This document shows, piece by piece, positions 1 to 7,577 of a stretch of DNA of 64,000 nt. Position numbers and translations under genes: made by a program. The stretch covers positions 1 through 64,000 of the forward strand of contig JAFZFN010000006.1 of NCBI GenBank assembly GCA_017555875.1, in the 5' to 3' direction. This DNA comes from Bacteroidaceae bacterium (GTDB taxonomy: Bacteria; Bacteroidota; Bacteroidia; Bacteroidales; Bacteroidaceae). A model generated the notes under the pieces. That model saw only the letters and a program-made list of their open reading frames with translations. It did no database searches and was not told the origin of the DNA. How positions within the stretch are numbered: the first letter of the stretch is position 1; each line of letters opens with the position of its first letter.

Positions 1-122
1 AATATGTATCAAAAATATGTGGAAATTTGGGAACCATCAAAAAGCAGCCTGAAAGTGTTAAATTTTAGAATGTATTGATAATTAAAGGTTTACAAATGGT
101 TATTTCTGGTTGTTTTGGTTGT

Positions 123-428
123 TTAGGGCTTCCAAATACAGCCATTAAATGCATTCTCCTCAATCTCGGTGATGGAGTCGGGCATGACAATGCTTTCGAG
201 CATTTCACAACCAGCGAAAGCATTAGCACCTATCTTGGTCACGGCCCCTACAATGGTTATGCTTTTCAGTTTCTTGCAACCCTCGAATGCCGATGCCTCG
301 ATCGTGGTTACTGCCGAAGGGATTGTCGCCTCCTCAAGCGTTCTGCTATTCTTGAAAGCCTCCCTTCCAATCTCAGTTGTCTTCTCAGGAATGATGGCAA
401 CACCATCCTTAATCTTGAATTTTGCCAT
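123..428 (-). CDS. Small BspA-like leucine-rich-repeat protein
   Basis: A 101-residue protein made almost entirely of BspA-type (LRR_5, Treponema pallidum type) repeats: the pattern IP..VT.IE..AFEGC..L..I.I recurs about three times at 23-residue spacing. No signal peptide is visible, so unlike the surface BspA proteins it may be cytoplasmic, or be the surviving piece of a larger protein. A member of the region's repeated promoter family lies about 220 bases upstream, which leaves an unusually long leader. The repeat pattern is clear; the function is unknown. Confidence 0.7.
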   Translation of the reverse strand: MAKFKIKDGVAIIPEKTTEIGREAFKNSRTLEEATIPSAVTTIEASAFEGCKKLKSITIVGAVTKIGANAFAGCEMLESIVMPDSITEIEENAFNGCIWKP

Positions 429-648
429 AAATGTATGTTTGTTTTGAGTTTAGTATAAACGCACAAAGGCTGCATCCTCTTAGTAGAGAATGCAGTATGA
501 AAATATTATAAATAATTGATTTACAGGGGGGGGGCTATGCGCACCTTACCCTCTGAGTAGAAACTCAAGAGTGGCAAATAAGGGATATAGGTGCGGTGTG
601 TCATAGTGTGTAATGTTTCAATGGTTCTGCGAATGTACTCATTTTTTT

Positions 649-701
649 ACATAATATAGTAATAAAGAGGAAAAAATTCAAAAATCGGGGTAACTTTTTT
701 T
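649..701 (-). promoter_or_regulatory. Repeated promoter element, copy 1
   Basis: On the minus strand it reads TTTTTGAATTTTT, then about 20 bp, then TATATTATG, which fits the Bacteroidetes -33/-7 layout. It is nearly identical to copies at 1330-1382, 14408-14460 and 17432-17484. It points toward the LRR gene at 123-428. Confidence 0.6.
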
Positions 702-814
702 CTATGTCAACGGATGGCACGTGATGATACTGTTTTTGCACGCGCGTTGCTTGTGCCATGCAAGCGGATTTCTTTTTAACGAGCCACAACTTACCGATTT
801 TCACCAAACATGCA

Positions 815-869
815 TTTGCTTATTAGATTAAGCAAAAAATATCCCGATTTGCTTATTGAATTAAGCAAA
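815..869. promoter_or_regulatory. Two palindromic operator-like sites
   Basis: Two 22-bp copies, 815-836 and 848-869, each with arms TTTGCTTA and TAAGCAAA around a 6-bp centre, 33 bp apart centre to centre. They end 8 bases before the ATG of the ATPase-like relic at 877, so they may have been its operator or promoter region. The palindromes are seen directly; the binding role is inferred. Confidence 0.55.
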
Positions 870-876
870 TTATAGT

Positions 877-960
877 ATGAATGCATTCATTGCTGCCGAC
901 AATATCGAATATGCATTGGGGAACAAGATTCCTCTGTGGCTTTTTGGTTTCTTATATTAA
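877..960 (+). pseudogene. Relic resembling the C-terminus of an AAA/DUF4143 ATPase
   Basis: A 27-codon frame starts with ATG just after the two palindromes and ends with a hydrophobic tail (GNKIPLWLFGFLY). From memory this resembles the C-terminus of Bacteroidales DUF4143-type ATPases. A plausible reading is that an internal deletion fused the start of the gene to its end. A strong hairpin follows. The assignment is tentative because only the last residues carry signal. Confidence 0.35.
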
Positions 961-978
961 ACTCACCCTCACCCAACA

Positions 979-1022
979 AAATACCCGAGGCTGCTCCGTG
1001 TGGGGCAGTCTCGGGGGTATTA
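979..1022. terminator. Bidirectional hairpin terminator
   Basis: An inverted repeat starting AATACCCGAGGCTGC and closing with a matching GGCAG...GGTATT arm, between the plus-strand relic ending at 960 and the minus-strand gene ending at 1033. Confidence 0.6.
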
Positions 1023-1032
1023 GTGCTGATGT

Positions 1033-1305
1033 TCAGAGTTGTGGTGCCACCGCCATCAGCAAGTACGAGGCAATGATGAGTTGGGTGTCATAATCATCCT
1101 TGGTTCGCTCCGTCAACCTTATTATCTGCACATCAAGAGGCAACTCCTTTATTTCCTGCTTCGATAGTTTTGTGTTGAGCAACTCCTCCACTGCATCGTA
1201 GATATAACCGATGTTGTCCGACTCTTTGATAGATTCGTGATACTTGGTGCCGTCAGCGAAGATCTTCGCCACATAGGAACAGACTAATGCTTTGTTGTTT
1301 ATCAT
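1033..1305 (-). CDS. Small unknown protein
   Basis: A 90-residue protein beginning MINNKALVCSYVAKIF. The frame stays open upstream to 1392, but that extension is only the translation of the repeated promoter at 1330-1382, so the internal ATG at 1305 is chosen. The body is mostly charged helix (TKLSKQEIKELP, LTERTKDDYDTQ) with a hydrophobic C-terminus. No family is recognised. It is the last gene before a bidirectional terminator. Confidence 0.55.
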   Translation of the reverse strand: MINNKALVCSYVAKIFADGTKYHESIKESDNIGYIYDAVEELLNTKLSKQEIKELPLDVQIIRLTERTKDDYDTQLIIASYLLMAVAPQL

Positions 1306-1329
1306 AACTATTGTTTTTATTGGTTCATC

Positions 1330-1382
1330 TATAATATAGCAACAAAGAGGAAAAAATTCAAAAATCGGGGTAACTTTTTTTT
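1330..1382 (-). promoter_or_regulatory. Repeated promoter element, copy 2
   Basis: Nearly identical to the copies at 649, 14408 and 17432. The -33-like TTTTTGAA and -7-like TATATTAT are on the minus strand, reading toward the gene that starts at 1305. Confidence 0.65.
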
Positions 1383-1677
1383 CATCACACACGGGATGAC
1401 ACTGATTATTAGCGCTCTACTGAATCTCTTTTTATCAACGCGCCAACAAGCGAGTGCAACACAAGTTTACTTGGATGTTGCTCAACGAGCGAAGCAAGCG
1501 AAAACAACACAGTTGTTAACGGAAGGCACGGGATTTATACAGTTTTTCTTGTACTATCGCAAGTGAAACGTGCAATAGTACCATATCTGCGGTCAATCCC
1601 ATAAATATATTATCATATAAATAATTTGGCATATAAGAAACTAAGTATTAACTTTGTCGTTGTAAAGGAGATGTATT

Positions 1678-2010
1678 ATGATGGAGATGTCTGTAAAATC
1701 TGATCTTATGACCAAGTTGAAACAAGAACACTGTTTCTGGTCTTTCAATGAGGAAGCTATCAACAATATCTCTGATGACATATTGATAGAGAAAACATTG
1801 CAGTACCTCGATTTGGAAGATATAGACCTATTGTTTCAGATATACCCTTTCCGTAAAGTAAAACAGGTATGGTTGAATCACTTGGTACCCCAAGAGGAGT
1901 ATTTATATACGCTCAACCGTTTCCTGGCATGGTACTATTTTAAGGCAAAATTACCCGATGCATACATTAAATCCATGGCTACTAGATACTATAACAGAAT
2001 GGCCATATGA
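1678..2010 (+). CDS. DUF6922-like protein, probable antitoxin of an AbiEii-type pair
   Basis: A 110-residue protein with the motif order of the small protein commonly found before AbiEii-type nucleotidyltransferases in Bacteroidetes: an aromatic start (HCFWSFNEEAI), an acidic helix, then LEDIDLLFQIYP and a C-terminal aromatic helix. It overlaps the next gene by 4 bases (ATGA), so the two are translationally coupled. A promoter is visible upstream: TTTG, 20 bp, TAACTTTG, ending near 1655. The antitoxin role is inferred from position; the DUF6922 assignment is from memory. Confidence 0.65.
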   Translation: MMEMSVKSDLMTKLKQEHCFWSFNEEAINNISDDILIEKTLQYLDLEDIDLLFQIYPFRKVKQVWLNHLVPQEEYLYTLNRFLAWYYFKAKLPDAYIKSMATRYYNRMAI

Positions 2011-2651
2011 AGGGGTTAGCTCCACACACCCAACAAATATTCGAGGCTGTAGCAGCCTTAGAATGTATCAAGCCTTACATTTTAGTTGGAGGCACAGCTT
2101 TGTCGTTACAAATAAGCACTAGACAGAGCGAAGACTTAGACTTCATGAAATGGCGCACCTCCAAAAACGAACAGCCAGAGGTGGATTGGTTTCATATAGA
2201 AAAGGAATTGGGCACGATAGGTGAAGTGCAGTACCGCAATCTCATGGACATAGACCACGTAGAGTTTGTACTCGAAGGAGTGAAACTCTCATTTTACTCA
2301 TCACCTAAATACTCGCCTGTAAAGGTACCCATACATTGCCTTCACAATCTTTTTGTCGCAGACATAAAATCGATAGGAGCAATGAAGATGGAGGTAATGA
2401 TGCGACGCAGCAATTTTCGTGACTACTACGATATATACTCTATATTGAAGACTGGAGTACCAATCCAGGAAATGATAACCTCGGCATTGGAATATTCCGG
2501 ACATCGCCTCAAGACTAAGAACCTTTTGGCCATGCTCACCAATGGGGCACGTTTCTCGCGTGACTCCCAATTCGAGCAACTCTCACCTATCTACCAAGTA
2601 AGCACACACGACATAGAGGCATACATTAAGCTTTGCCTTACTCAACAATAA
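2007..2651 (+). CDS. Nucleotidyltransferase, AbiEii/AbiGii toxin family
   Basis: A 214-residue protein with the AbiEii nucleotidyltransferase signature LVGGTALSLQ near residues 27-36, followed by RQSEDLDF, the metal-binding Asp pair. Conserved helices DIKSIGAMKMEVMMRR and FRDYYDIYSIL follow. The family acts as the toxin half of type IV toxin-antitoxin and abortive-infection pairs, transferring nucleotides to RNA or protein targets. The coupled upstream gene is the likely antitoxin. Family assignment is confident; activity against phage is not shown here. Confidence 0.85.
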   Translation: MKGLAPHTQQIFEAVAALECIKPYILVGGTALSLQISTRQSEDLDFMKWRTSKNEQPEVDWFHIEKELGTIGEVQYRNLMDIDHVEFVLEGVKLSFYSSPKYSPVKVPIHCLHNLFVADIKSIGAMKMEVMMRRSNFRDYYDIYSILKTGVPIQEMITSALEYSGHRLKTKNLLAMLTNGARFSRDSQFEQLSPIYQVSTHDIEAYIKLCLTQQ

Positions 2652-2747
2652 AGTCTACAACCGTTTCATCTGTTTCATCCGTTGATATTCTTGTCAACAG
2701 ATGGTACTGATGACACGTTTTTTAGTTGCGCATAATCAGCCGTTGAC

Positions 2748-2856
2748 TATATAATCACTCTGTCCCAATAGGTTGTCCGGCTGTCCTTGTGCACCGTAAT
2801 CAACTGAACCTTTGCAAATAAGCAAGGACAACCCAGGGTGTCCCGAGGTTGTCCTT
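2748..2856. repeat. Cassette 1, left terminal inverted repeat
   Basis: This 109-bp segment matches the reverse complement of 5434-5542 without gaps, about 84 of 109 positions by hand alignment. The inner end carries its own hairpin, CAAGGACAACC and GGTTGTCCTTG around 13 bases, just past the stop of the VapE-like gene, so it may also act as its terminator. Confidence 0.8.
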
Positions 2857-2890
2857 GCGGCTTAAGTCAATTGCACTCATAATTCATAAT

Positions 2891-4189
2891 TCAGCATTCA
2901 GAATTACTTATCACCCCGTACACCCTTCGCTCATGATGCTTGCGGCGCACAGCACCGAACGAGCGCAGCTCGGCACCGAAGTTCTGCCGACACACGGTGC
3001 GCATGGTGCGTGGGTCGAGGTCGTAGAGGTGGTCATAGATCTCAGCAGCCGAGAGCAGCTCGGGCTCTTCGCCCTCGCGAGGCAAGCGGTAGTGGGCAAA
3101 GAAGAGCTCTTCGAGAGGCTGCGAGCGACGGAAGCCACGGTTGCGCTGCTCTATGTCGCGCACCTCGGCATCAATGAAGTGGTGTCGCTCACCCTCAGCG
3201 AGGAGGTGCAAACACTGCGCATAGAGCTGCTCATGCTTGATGGGGGTATCCACATCGATGCTCTTCTCAATCTCCACGCAGAGGAAGCGGCGGCTACCCG
3301 TGGGGTCAGAGAGCAGGGCATCGCTATTGCTGGTGCCGATGAACGAGGCTATGCGTGGCAATACCGAGGCGTTCTTCTCGTAGGCACGGCGTATGCTGAG
3401 CGTGGTCATCTGCATGAGGTTCTTCAGTGTGCTCTGCTTGCGAGCCGAGTAGCGGTCAAACTCATCGAGGTTGATGAGTAGGTAGTCGGCCAGCTTGCGC
3501 TCACACTGCCCCTCGGCCGTGAGGTCAAAGCTATCGGTATAGAGGTAGCGCAAGGCCTCGGGCAGCAACAATCGGCAGAAGGTGCTCTTGTGCAAGCCCT
3601 GCTGGTCGCTGATGAGGAGTGGTGCCACACTGTTGGCAAACACCGCATCGCCACCCCGTGCCTGATGCACGAAGGCCAGCATCCACCGACAGAGGTAGCC
3701 CACGAGGGTGTCGTCCGTGGTGAGGCGCTGCATCAAGGGTCGCAGGCGGTCGGTGCCATCCCACTGGGGAAGCGCATCGAGCCATGCCTTCACGGGGTGG
3801 TACTCCTCCACATGCATCGACTCGGCCACGGCCTCTATGCCTCCCATCCACCAGAAGTCGGTACCCTCGGCCTGCAGCTCGCAGAGCCAGGTCTTATACA
3901 CACGCTTTGTCACGGGCAGGTAGGGCGCATCATCTGCGGCATCCACGGCACGATACTCGGTGCGTCCCGTGAGCACATTGTAGCGCAGGTGATACTTGGC
4001 ACGCAGGGCACGCTCGATGTCGGGGAGCGAGGGACGCTTGGCACCCCTCTGTCCCCCCAAGGGGGGATGACTTTTGAGTTCCATCGACTTCTTTCTTGTG
4101 ATGCTCAGTGCCTCACGCATCATCGTTATCCACTGTTCAAACATGGTTGTCAACTGTTGTTGTACATTACTGATAATAGGTAAATTCAT
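2891..4189 (-). CDS. VapE-like P-loop ATPase (virulence-associated E / DUF3874 type)
   Basis: A 432-residue protein of the VapE family, found in phages, satellites and mobile islands and related to superfamily 3 primase-helicases. The Walker A region is ISDQQGLHKSTFCRLL, near residues 198-213. The Walker B-like LINLDEFDRYS and the sensor-like FIGTSNSDALLSDPTGSRRF follow in the usual order. The C-terminal quarter resembles DUF3874. It is transcribed divergently from the HU-like gene at 4761, and a promoter (TTGAC, 18 bp, TAACTTCG on the minus strand, 4412-4442) points at it. A REP-like palindrome (CCCCCCAAGGGGGG) sits in frame near residue 44. Role inferred: DNA-dependent ATPase of cassette 1. 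Confidence 0.85.
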   Translation of the reverse strand: MNLPIISNVQQQLTTMFEQWITMMREALSITRKKSMELKSHPPLGGQRGAKRPSLPDIERALRAKYHLRYNVLTGRTEYRAVDAADDAPYLPVTKRVYKTWLCELQAEGTDFWWMGGIEAVAESMHVEEYHPVKAWLDALPQWDGTDRLRPLMQRLTTDDTLVGYLCRWMLAFVHQARGGDAVFANSVAPLLISDQQGLHKSTFCRLLLPEALRYLYTDSFDLTAEGQCERKLADYLLINLDEFDRYSARKQSTLKNLMQMTTLSIRRAYEKNASVLPRIASFIGTSNSDALLSDPTGSRRFLCVEIEKSIDVDTPIKHEQLYAQCLHLLAEGERHHFIDAEVRDIEQRNRGFRRSQPLEELFFAHYRLPREGEEPELLSAAEIYDHLYDLDPRTMRTVCRQNFGAELRSFGAVRRKHHERRVYGVISNSEC

Positions 4190-4411
4190 TCAAATTAAAA
4201 TTAAAGGTTAAAAATTAAAACAAGCGGTGTACATAGCCTATATTTCGAGTTCTTGGCCAGAGAACTCGAAAGGAGCGCCAGCACCTTATTTCTACTGCAA
4301 AGTTACGATGCCCACAAAATCGTTTGTTCTGCAATTGATATGCTACGCGAAAAGCATCGTTATAATATATATAGTCATCGTTTTCGTTATCGTTTCCGTT
4401 GAATTACTCTG

Positions 4412-4442
4412 CGAAGTTACAACATCAAAAAGCCGATGTCAA
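4412..4442 (-). promoter_or_regulatory. Promoter of the VapE-like gene
   Basis: The minus strand carries TTGAC (4438-4442), exactly 18 bases, then TAACTTCG (4412-4419). The same two boxes with the same spacing precede the DUF3987 gene of cassette 3 (48131-48161). Confidence 0.65.
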
Positions 4443-4478
4443 CACCTCTCCTTATGCATAAAAACGAAGGGTAAATGC

Positions 4479-4509
4479 TTGCAAAAGTCCTTGACTTTTC
4501 TTAATTTTG
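4479..4509 (+). promoter_or_regulatory. Promoter of cassette 1 HU-like gene
   Basis: TTGCA (4479-4483), exactly 18 bases, then TAATTTTG (4502-4509). The same boxes and spacing precede the HU-like genes of cassettes 2 and 3. It lies back to back with the VapE promoter. Confidence 0.7.
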
Positions 4510-4533
4510 TAGCTGCATTCATGTGTTGTTGAT

Positions 4534-4603
4534 GGCGAGCATTCGCGCAAATGTACGCGACCACTTGCGCAAATGGTATCGACCATCCACGCGAATGCTC
4601 GCC
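4534..4603. repeat. Cassette 1, 22-bp-period repeat array
   Basis: The core GCGCAAATG occurs at 4545 and 4567, with a diverged copy at 4589. CGACCA occurs at 4558 and 4580. All of these are spaced exactly 22 bp apart. Each core is part of a near-perfect 14-bp dyad (CATTCGCGCAAATG, CACTTGCGCAAATG). The whole block is enclosed by a perfect 14-bp inverted repeat: GGCGAGCATTCGCG (4534-4547) and its complement (4590-4603). It lies just downstream of the HU promoter, in the early transcribed region. Confidence 0.8.
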
Positions 4604-4760
4604 GTCAATAAACTAAAAACTTTGATAAAAATATGAGACAAACAAAAGGTTTCTAATATTTAGACAAAAGAATATAAAGGCAGATAGTATTTCTATTTAA
4701 AGCGCCTTGATTTAGTCATAGAATGTTCTTATGTACTTATGTCAAGAAAATAATAAAAAT

Positions 4761-5402
4761 ATGAGAAAGACCAAAGCAACGAAGAAAAGTGGTACGATAG
4801 CGTACCAGTTGAATCCGAGGTTTGACCTGCAAGGCGAAGCCCGTGCAGACAATCCCCTGATGGGAGTGAGCATCGTGCCCACCGCCCCCGTGACCACCAA
4901 GGAGATGGCCGAACGCATAGGCCATGCCACGAGTGTGAACAAGACCGATGTCATTGCTGTGCTCCATGCCTTAGGGTATGAACTGAGCCAAGCCCTGCTC
5001 GATGGACGCACCGTGCAGGTGGATGAGATAGGCTCGTTCAGTGTGAAGTTAGGCTTGAAGGAGCGCAAATACCTCGATGACCGTGTCACCCATCACGACA
5101 TCGAAGTCAAGGGCATCACCTTCCGTGCCTGCAAGGAACTGAAGGAGGCTATGCGTGGTGCTGAGATTGTGAGTGGTGGCCATGCCGTGCGCACCCTACT
5201 CACCGACGACATCGTGGAGCACCGTCTCGCGGCTTTCTTCGAGGATCACGACTACATATACCGCTCACAGATGGAGCAGCTATGCGAGTGCTCCACCTAT
5301 CTAGCACAGAAGCATCTCAACCGCCTCGTCAAAGAGGGCCGCCTGCGTGCTCTGGGTCGCAAGAACAGCCGCTTCTATGTCCCTGCAAAAGGAGGGTTCT
5401 AA
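4761..5402 (+). CDS. HU-like DNA-binding protein with C-terminal helix-turn-helix-like domain (cassette 1)
   Basis: A 213-residue protein. The N-terminal 120 residues form an HU/IHF-like fold of the longer Bacteroidetes type (SGTIAYQLNPRFDLQGE, then VTTKEMAERI, ALLDGRTVQVDEIGSFSV). A C-terminal segment from about residue 150 (YIYRSQMEQLCECSTYLAQ, then LVKEGRLRALGRKNSRFY) looks like a winged helix. The ATG at 4761 is preferred over an upstream one at 4731 because homologous paralogues in this window begin at the equivalent place and an A-rich leader precedes it. It is divergent from the VapE-like gene. It is inferred to bind the 22-bp array in its own leader. Confidence 0.8.
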   Translation: MRKTKATKKSGTIAYQLNPRFDLQGEARADNPLMGVSIVPTAPVTTKEMAERIGHATSVNKTDVIAVLHALGYELSQALLDGRTVQVDEIGSFSVKLGLKERKYLDDRVTHHDIEVKGITFRACKELKEAMRGAEIVSGGHAVRTLLTDDIVEHRLAAFFEDHDYIYRSQMEQLCECSTYLAQKHLNRLVKEGRLRALGRKNSRFYVPAKGGF

Positions 5403-5433
5403 TTCTGAATTTTGAATCCTCAATTCAGAACAT

Positions 5434-5542
5434 AAGGACAACCTAGGGGCAGCCAGGGTTGTCCTTGCCTGTTCGCAAAGTATCAGCAAGTTACGTCTAA
5501 CAAGGACAACTGGACAACCTGTTTGGTGAAAGTAATTATATA
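5434..5542. repeat. Cassette 1, right terminal inverted repeat
   Basis: Partner of 2748-2856 in inverted orientation and of equal length. Its inner end again forms a hairpin (AAGGACAACC and GGTTGTCCTT) just downstream of the HU stop codon, so it can double as a terminator. Weaker similarity (a CAACAGAT block and following bases) continues outward to about 5572 with an indel. Confidence 0.8.
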
Positions 5543-5626
5543 TAGAAACAGTATTATCCGTGCTATCTGTTGAATAATAAAAAAGAAAACTCTAAAGTTG
5601 AATTTTCCGCCCAATGTGACTACCTT

Positions 5627-6055
5627 ATGGATACAATTTCAGAATATATATTTGAAAATGAGCATAGAAAAAATATACATAATGTATTTGAAATGTCTTT
5701 AATATCCGACGTTAAGGATAATCTCTCAGAAAATACAAAAATATATGTATATGGTGAAAATGATGAGCAAGGCCCCCCACATTTTCATATTATAATAGAT
5801 AATAAACATGAATTTGAAATAAAATTTGATGATTTTCACTCTTTAGAAATATGGAGGTCAAAAACCGCAAAATATGATTGGAAAAATTATTCCAGCGTTA
5901 AAGAGGAAATTAAAAACTGGTTAATATCAAAAAATATTGAAACACCTGAATATACTAATATACAGGTTGTATTAACAGAATGGAACAGAGAAAACCCTAA
6001 TCATAAAATAGATAAACAATTTTATATTAATAAATTTAATTTATTGGCAAAATAA
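5627..6055 (+). CDS. DUF4160-like protein
   Basis: The central segment (KIYVYGENDEQGPPHFHI, then FEIKFDDFHSLEIW) carries the Pro-Pro-His-Phe-His core of DUF4160, a family usually paired with DUF2442 in toxin-antitoxin-like operons; no DUF2442 partner is next to it here. The gene is far more A+T-rich than its neighbours, suggesting transfer. The start is uncertain: TTG 5570, ATG 5627 or ATG 5693. Bases 5597-5634 resemble the promoter at 17718-17758, which would favour 5693. Confidence 0.55.
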   Translation: MDTISEYIFENEHRKNIHNVFEMSLISDVKDNLSENTKIYVYGENDEQGPPHFHIIIDNKHEFEIKFDDFHSLEIWRSKTAKYDWKNYSSVKEEIKNWLISKNIETPEYTNIQVVLTEWNRENPNHKIDKQFYINKFNLLAK

Positions 6056-6207
6056 ATGACTCATAACCTGCTTTAATACGGGCGGAGTGTGTTGCTCTTA
6101 GGTGAGGTGTACAAAGAATATAGGTAGTAAGAATAATAAAGATATGCGAATTTGTTTCTTATAGGAAATAAAATTGTATATTTGCGCAGAATTATCAACT
6201 TATAAGT

Positions 6208-6398
6208 ATGCGGCCAATCACAAGAAAATTCTATGCAGAAAAAGTGGATGCATGGATAGGTAAGAGTTTGGTTGTTTGGAGAATATCAAAGACAACTATC
6301 CCAAATATGTCATATCAATGACTCCTCTTGTCAGAAGGAGTGATAGGCTAGGAATCACACACCTTGAGTTGCGCGAGTTCTTACAAAACGGACTCTAA
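6208..6398 (+). pseudogene. AAA/DUF4143-type ATPase with internal deletion
   Basis: The first 22 codons (MRPITRKFYAEKVDAWIGKS) match the usual N-terminus of Bacteroidales DUF4143-family ATPases. After about 6270 the reading continues in another frame with their usual C-terminus (DNYPKYVISMTPL, then GITHLELREFLQ) and stops at 6396-6398. The P-loop and everything between are missing, so it is a deletion relic about 60 codons long. A promoter-like TATATTTG lies upstream and a hairpin terminator follows. Confidence 0.7.
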
Positions 6399-6407
6399 CA
6401 ATAACAT

Positions 6408-6437
6408 TACACCCCGGAGCGCATGCTTCGGGGTGTG
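6408..6437 (+). terminator. Hairpin terminator
   Basis: CACCCCG and CGGGGTG arms around 12 bases, directly after the ATPase relic and before the convergent gene ending at 6466. Confidence 0.55.
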
Positions 6438-6465
6438 GTGTTCTTAGGAGATTAAATTGTGTGAA

Positions 6466-6813
6466 TTAATCGAGTGTGGGGTTTTGCTTGGCGTACTTCA
6501 GGTTGTCCACTACAAATTGGTACATCTCTGGATAGACGAGAGTAAACTCATCGAGATTAATCCATCTTTTGTAGTTATTCAAGACGACAATTTGGTTTTC
6601 GTCATCAAGACCTACTCCTTGAATAATCAAGCGTCTGTCATCGCCATCCCAAGTTGTAATAATGTTGTTATCTTCTGCTTCGGACTCCTCTTCGATTTCT
6701 TCATTGAAATAGATGTAGCGACCTGTGGGGTTGTTTGACAAAATTTCGATAATCTCGGCCTTTGCAGCCTCTTCAAGTGCCGCATACTGCTTAAGATACT
6801 TCTGTGAATCCAT
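6466..6813 (-). CDS. Unknown acidic protein
   Basis: A 115-residue protein, unusually acidic in the middle (NEEIEEESEAEDNN), with a predicted beta-rich half (LIIQGVGLDDENQIVVLN) and an aromatic C-terminal helix. No signal peptide or known motif. First of the run of minus-strand unknown genes extending to 17395; separated from its upstream neighbour at 6881 by 67 bases. Confidence 0.6.
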   Translation of the reverse strand: MDSQKYLKQYAALEEAAKAEIIEILSNNPTGRYIYFNEEIEEESEAEDNNIITTWDGDDRRLIIQGVGLDDENQIVVLNNYKRWINLDEFTLVYPEMYQFVVDNLKYAKQNPTLD

Positions 6814-6880
6814 AATTTGATGATTTTTCTGAGATTTATGTTATTGATATAGTTTATTCTCTTCACAATTAGTCGCTTGG

Positions 6881-7516
6881 CTAATCAAGCCCCCCATTGA
6901 TAATGCCTTGCATAGCCACCCGCACAGACGGTTCGGCAAAGCCCTTCAGGCTCACCTCCCCTGCGGTGTCGTACTGCTTCACGGCCTCTCCAAAGGCATC
7001 GAGGCCGCTGGTGATGAGCGACTCCAAGGCGACTCCTGGCTGGACATACTCTTGAGCAAGAGACACAATGTAGGGGGCGTGGAGCCATTTGAGTTCGCTC
7101 ATTTCCAAACACCCGTCCTGACGCTTGCTTGCCACCTTATGGCAAAGGGTATCGAACTGCTCCTCATCATCAAAGTCGACACTGTCTACATCGAGACCAT
7201 ATTCTATCGCATCCTCTCTTATCACCTCCTGCGTGAATCGTTCATGATGCCTGTGAGCAAAGTGGATGGTTCGTCCGTCAACAATGCTCAGCACCTCATC
7301 GATTAGGCTCTTTTCATCCCTCTCGCCAAGGTTCGCGACTTCGCAGGCAACGGCCAAGAAATGCTCCAATACGAAAGGTCGTATCTGCAGATACTCATCC
7401 ATTATCGGGAAGGTATAGCGTTTCTTGACCAAGCCTCTCAAGGGGCGCACGCCAGAAGGTGCCCCTTCCTTCGAGGGCTCTCCCTTCAAGTGGGATAAGG
7501 TTGTGTTTTCTCTCAT
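6881..7516 (-). CDS. Unknown protein
   Basis: A 211-residue protein with no recognised family. The first 38 residues (KGEPSKEGAPSGVRPLRG) are encoded by a REP-like sequence resembling palindromes elsewhere in the window, so either the REP has entered the 5' end in frame or the true start is the ATG at 7402 (MDEYLQIRPFVLEHFL), giving 173 residues. The rest is helical and acidic (VDFDDEEQFDTLCHK). A well-formed promoter on the minus strand, TTTG, 19 bp, TATATTTG (7545-7575), lies just upstream of 7516. Confidence 0.6.
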   Translation of the reverse strand: MRENTTLSHLKGEPSKEGAPSGVRPLRGLVKKRYTFPIMDEYLQIRPFVLEHFLAVACEVANLGERDEKSLIDEVLSIVDGRTIHFAHRHHERFTQEVIREDAIEYGLDVDSVDFDDEEQFDTLCHKVASKRQDGCLEMSELKWLHAPYIVSLAQEYVQPGVALESLITSGLDAFGEAVKQYDTAGEVSLKGFAEPSVRVAMQGIINGGLD

Positions 7517-7544
7517 TGTTTTGTGCTCTATTGACGATATGGTG

Positions 7545-7575
7545 CAAATATAGTCATATTATGCAAGAAATCAAA
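7545..7575 (-). promoter_or_regulatory. Canonical Bacteroidetes promoter
   Basis: Minus strand: TTTG (7572-7575), 19 bases, TATATTTG (7545-7552), pointing at the gene starting at 7516. Confidence 0.65.
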
Positions 7576-7577
7576 AT

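Larger units (their letters stand above)
429..876. other. Gene-poor stretch with promoter repeat and operator-like palindromes
   Basis: No convincing complete gene. It holds a run of G at about 528-535, one copy of the repeated minus-strand promoter (649-701) and two palindromes at 815-869, described separately. A 13-codon minus-strand frame right after the promoter is too short to call. Confidence 0.5.

Noticed and set aside
601..807. Minus-strand frame of 68 codons
   Set aside because: It is the translation of the repeated promoter sequence with no independent support.
5570..5626. TTG start for the DUF4160-like gene
   Set aside because: The segment resembles a promoter of the repeated family and is not typical of DUF4160 N-termini; kept only as an alternative.
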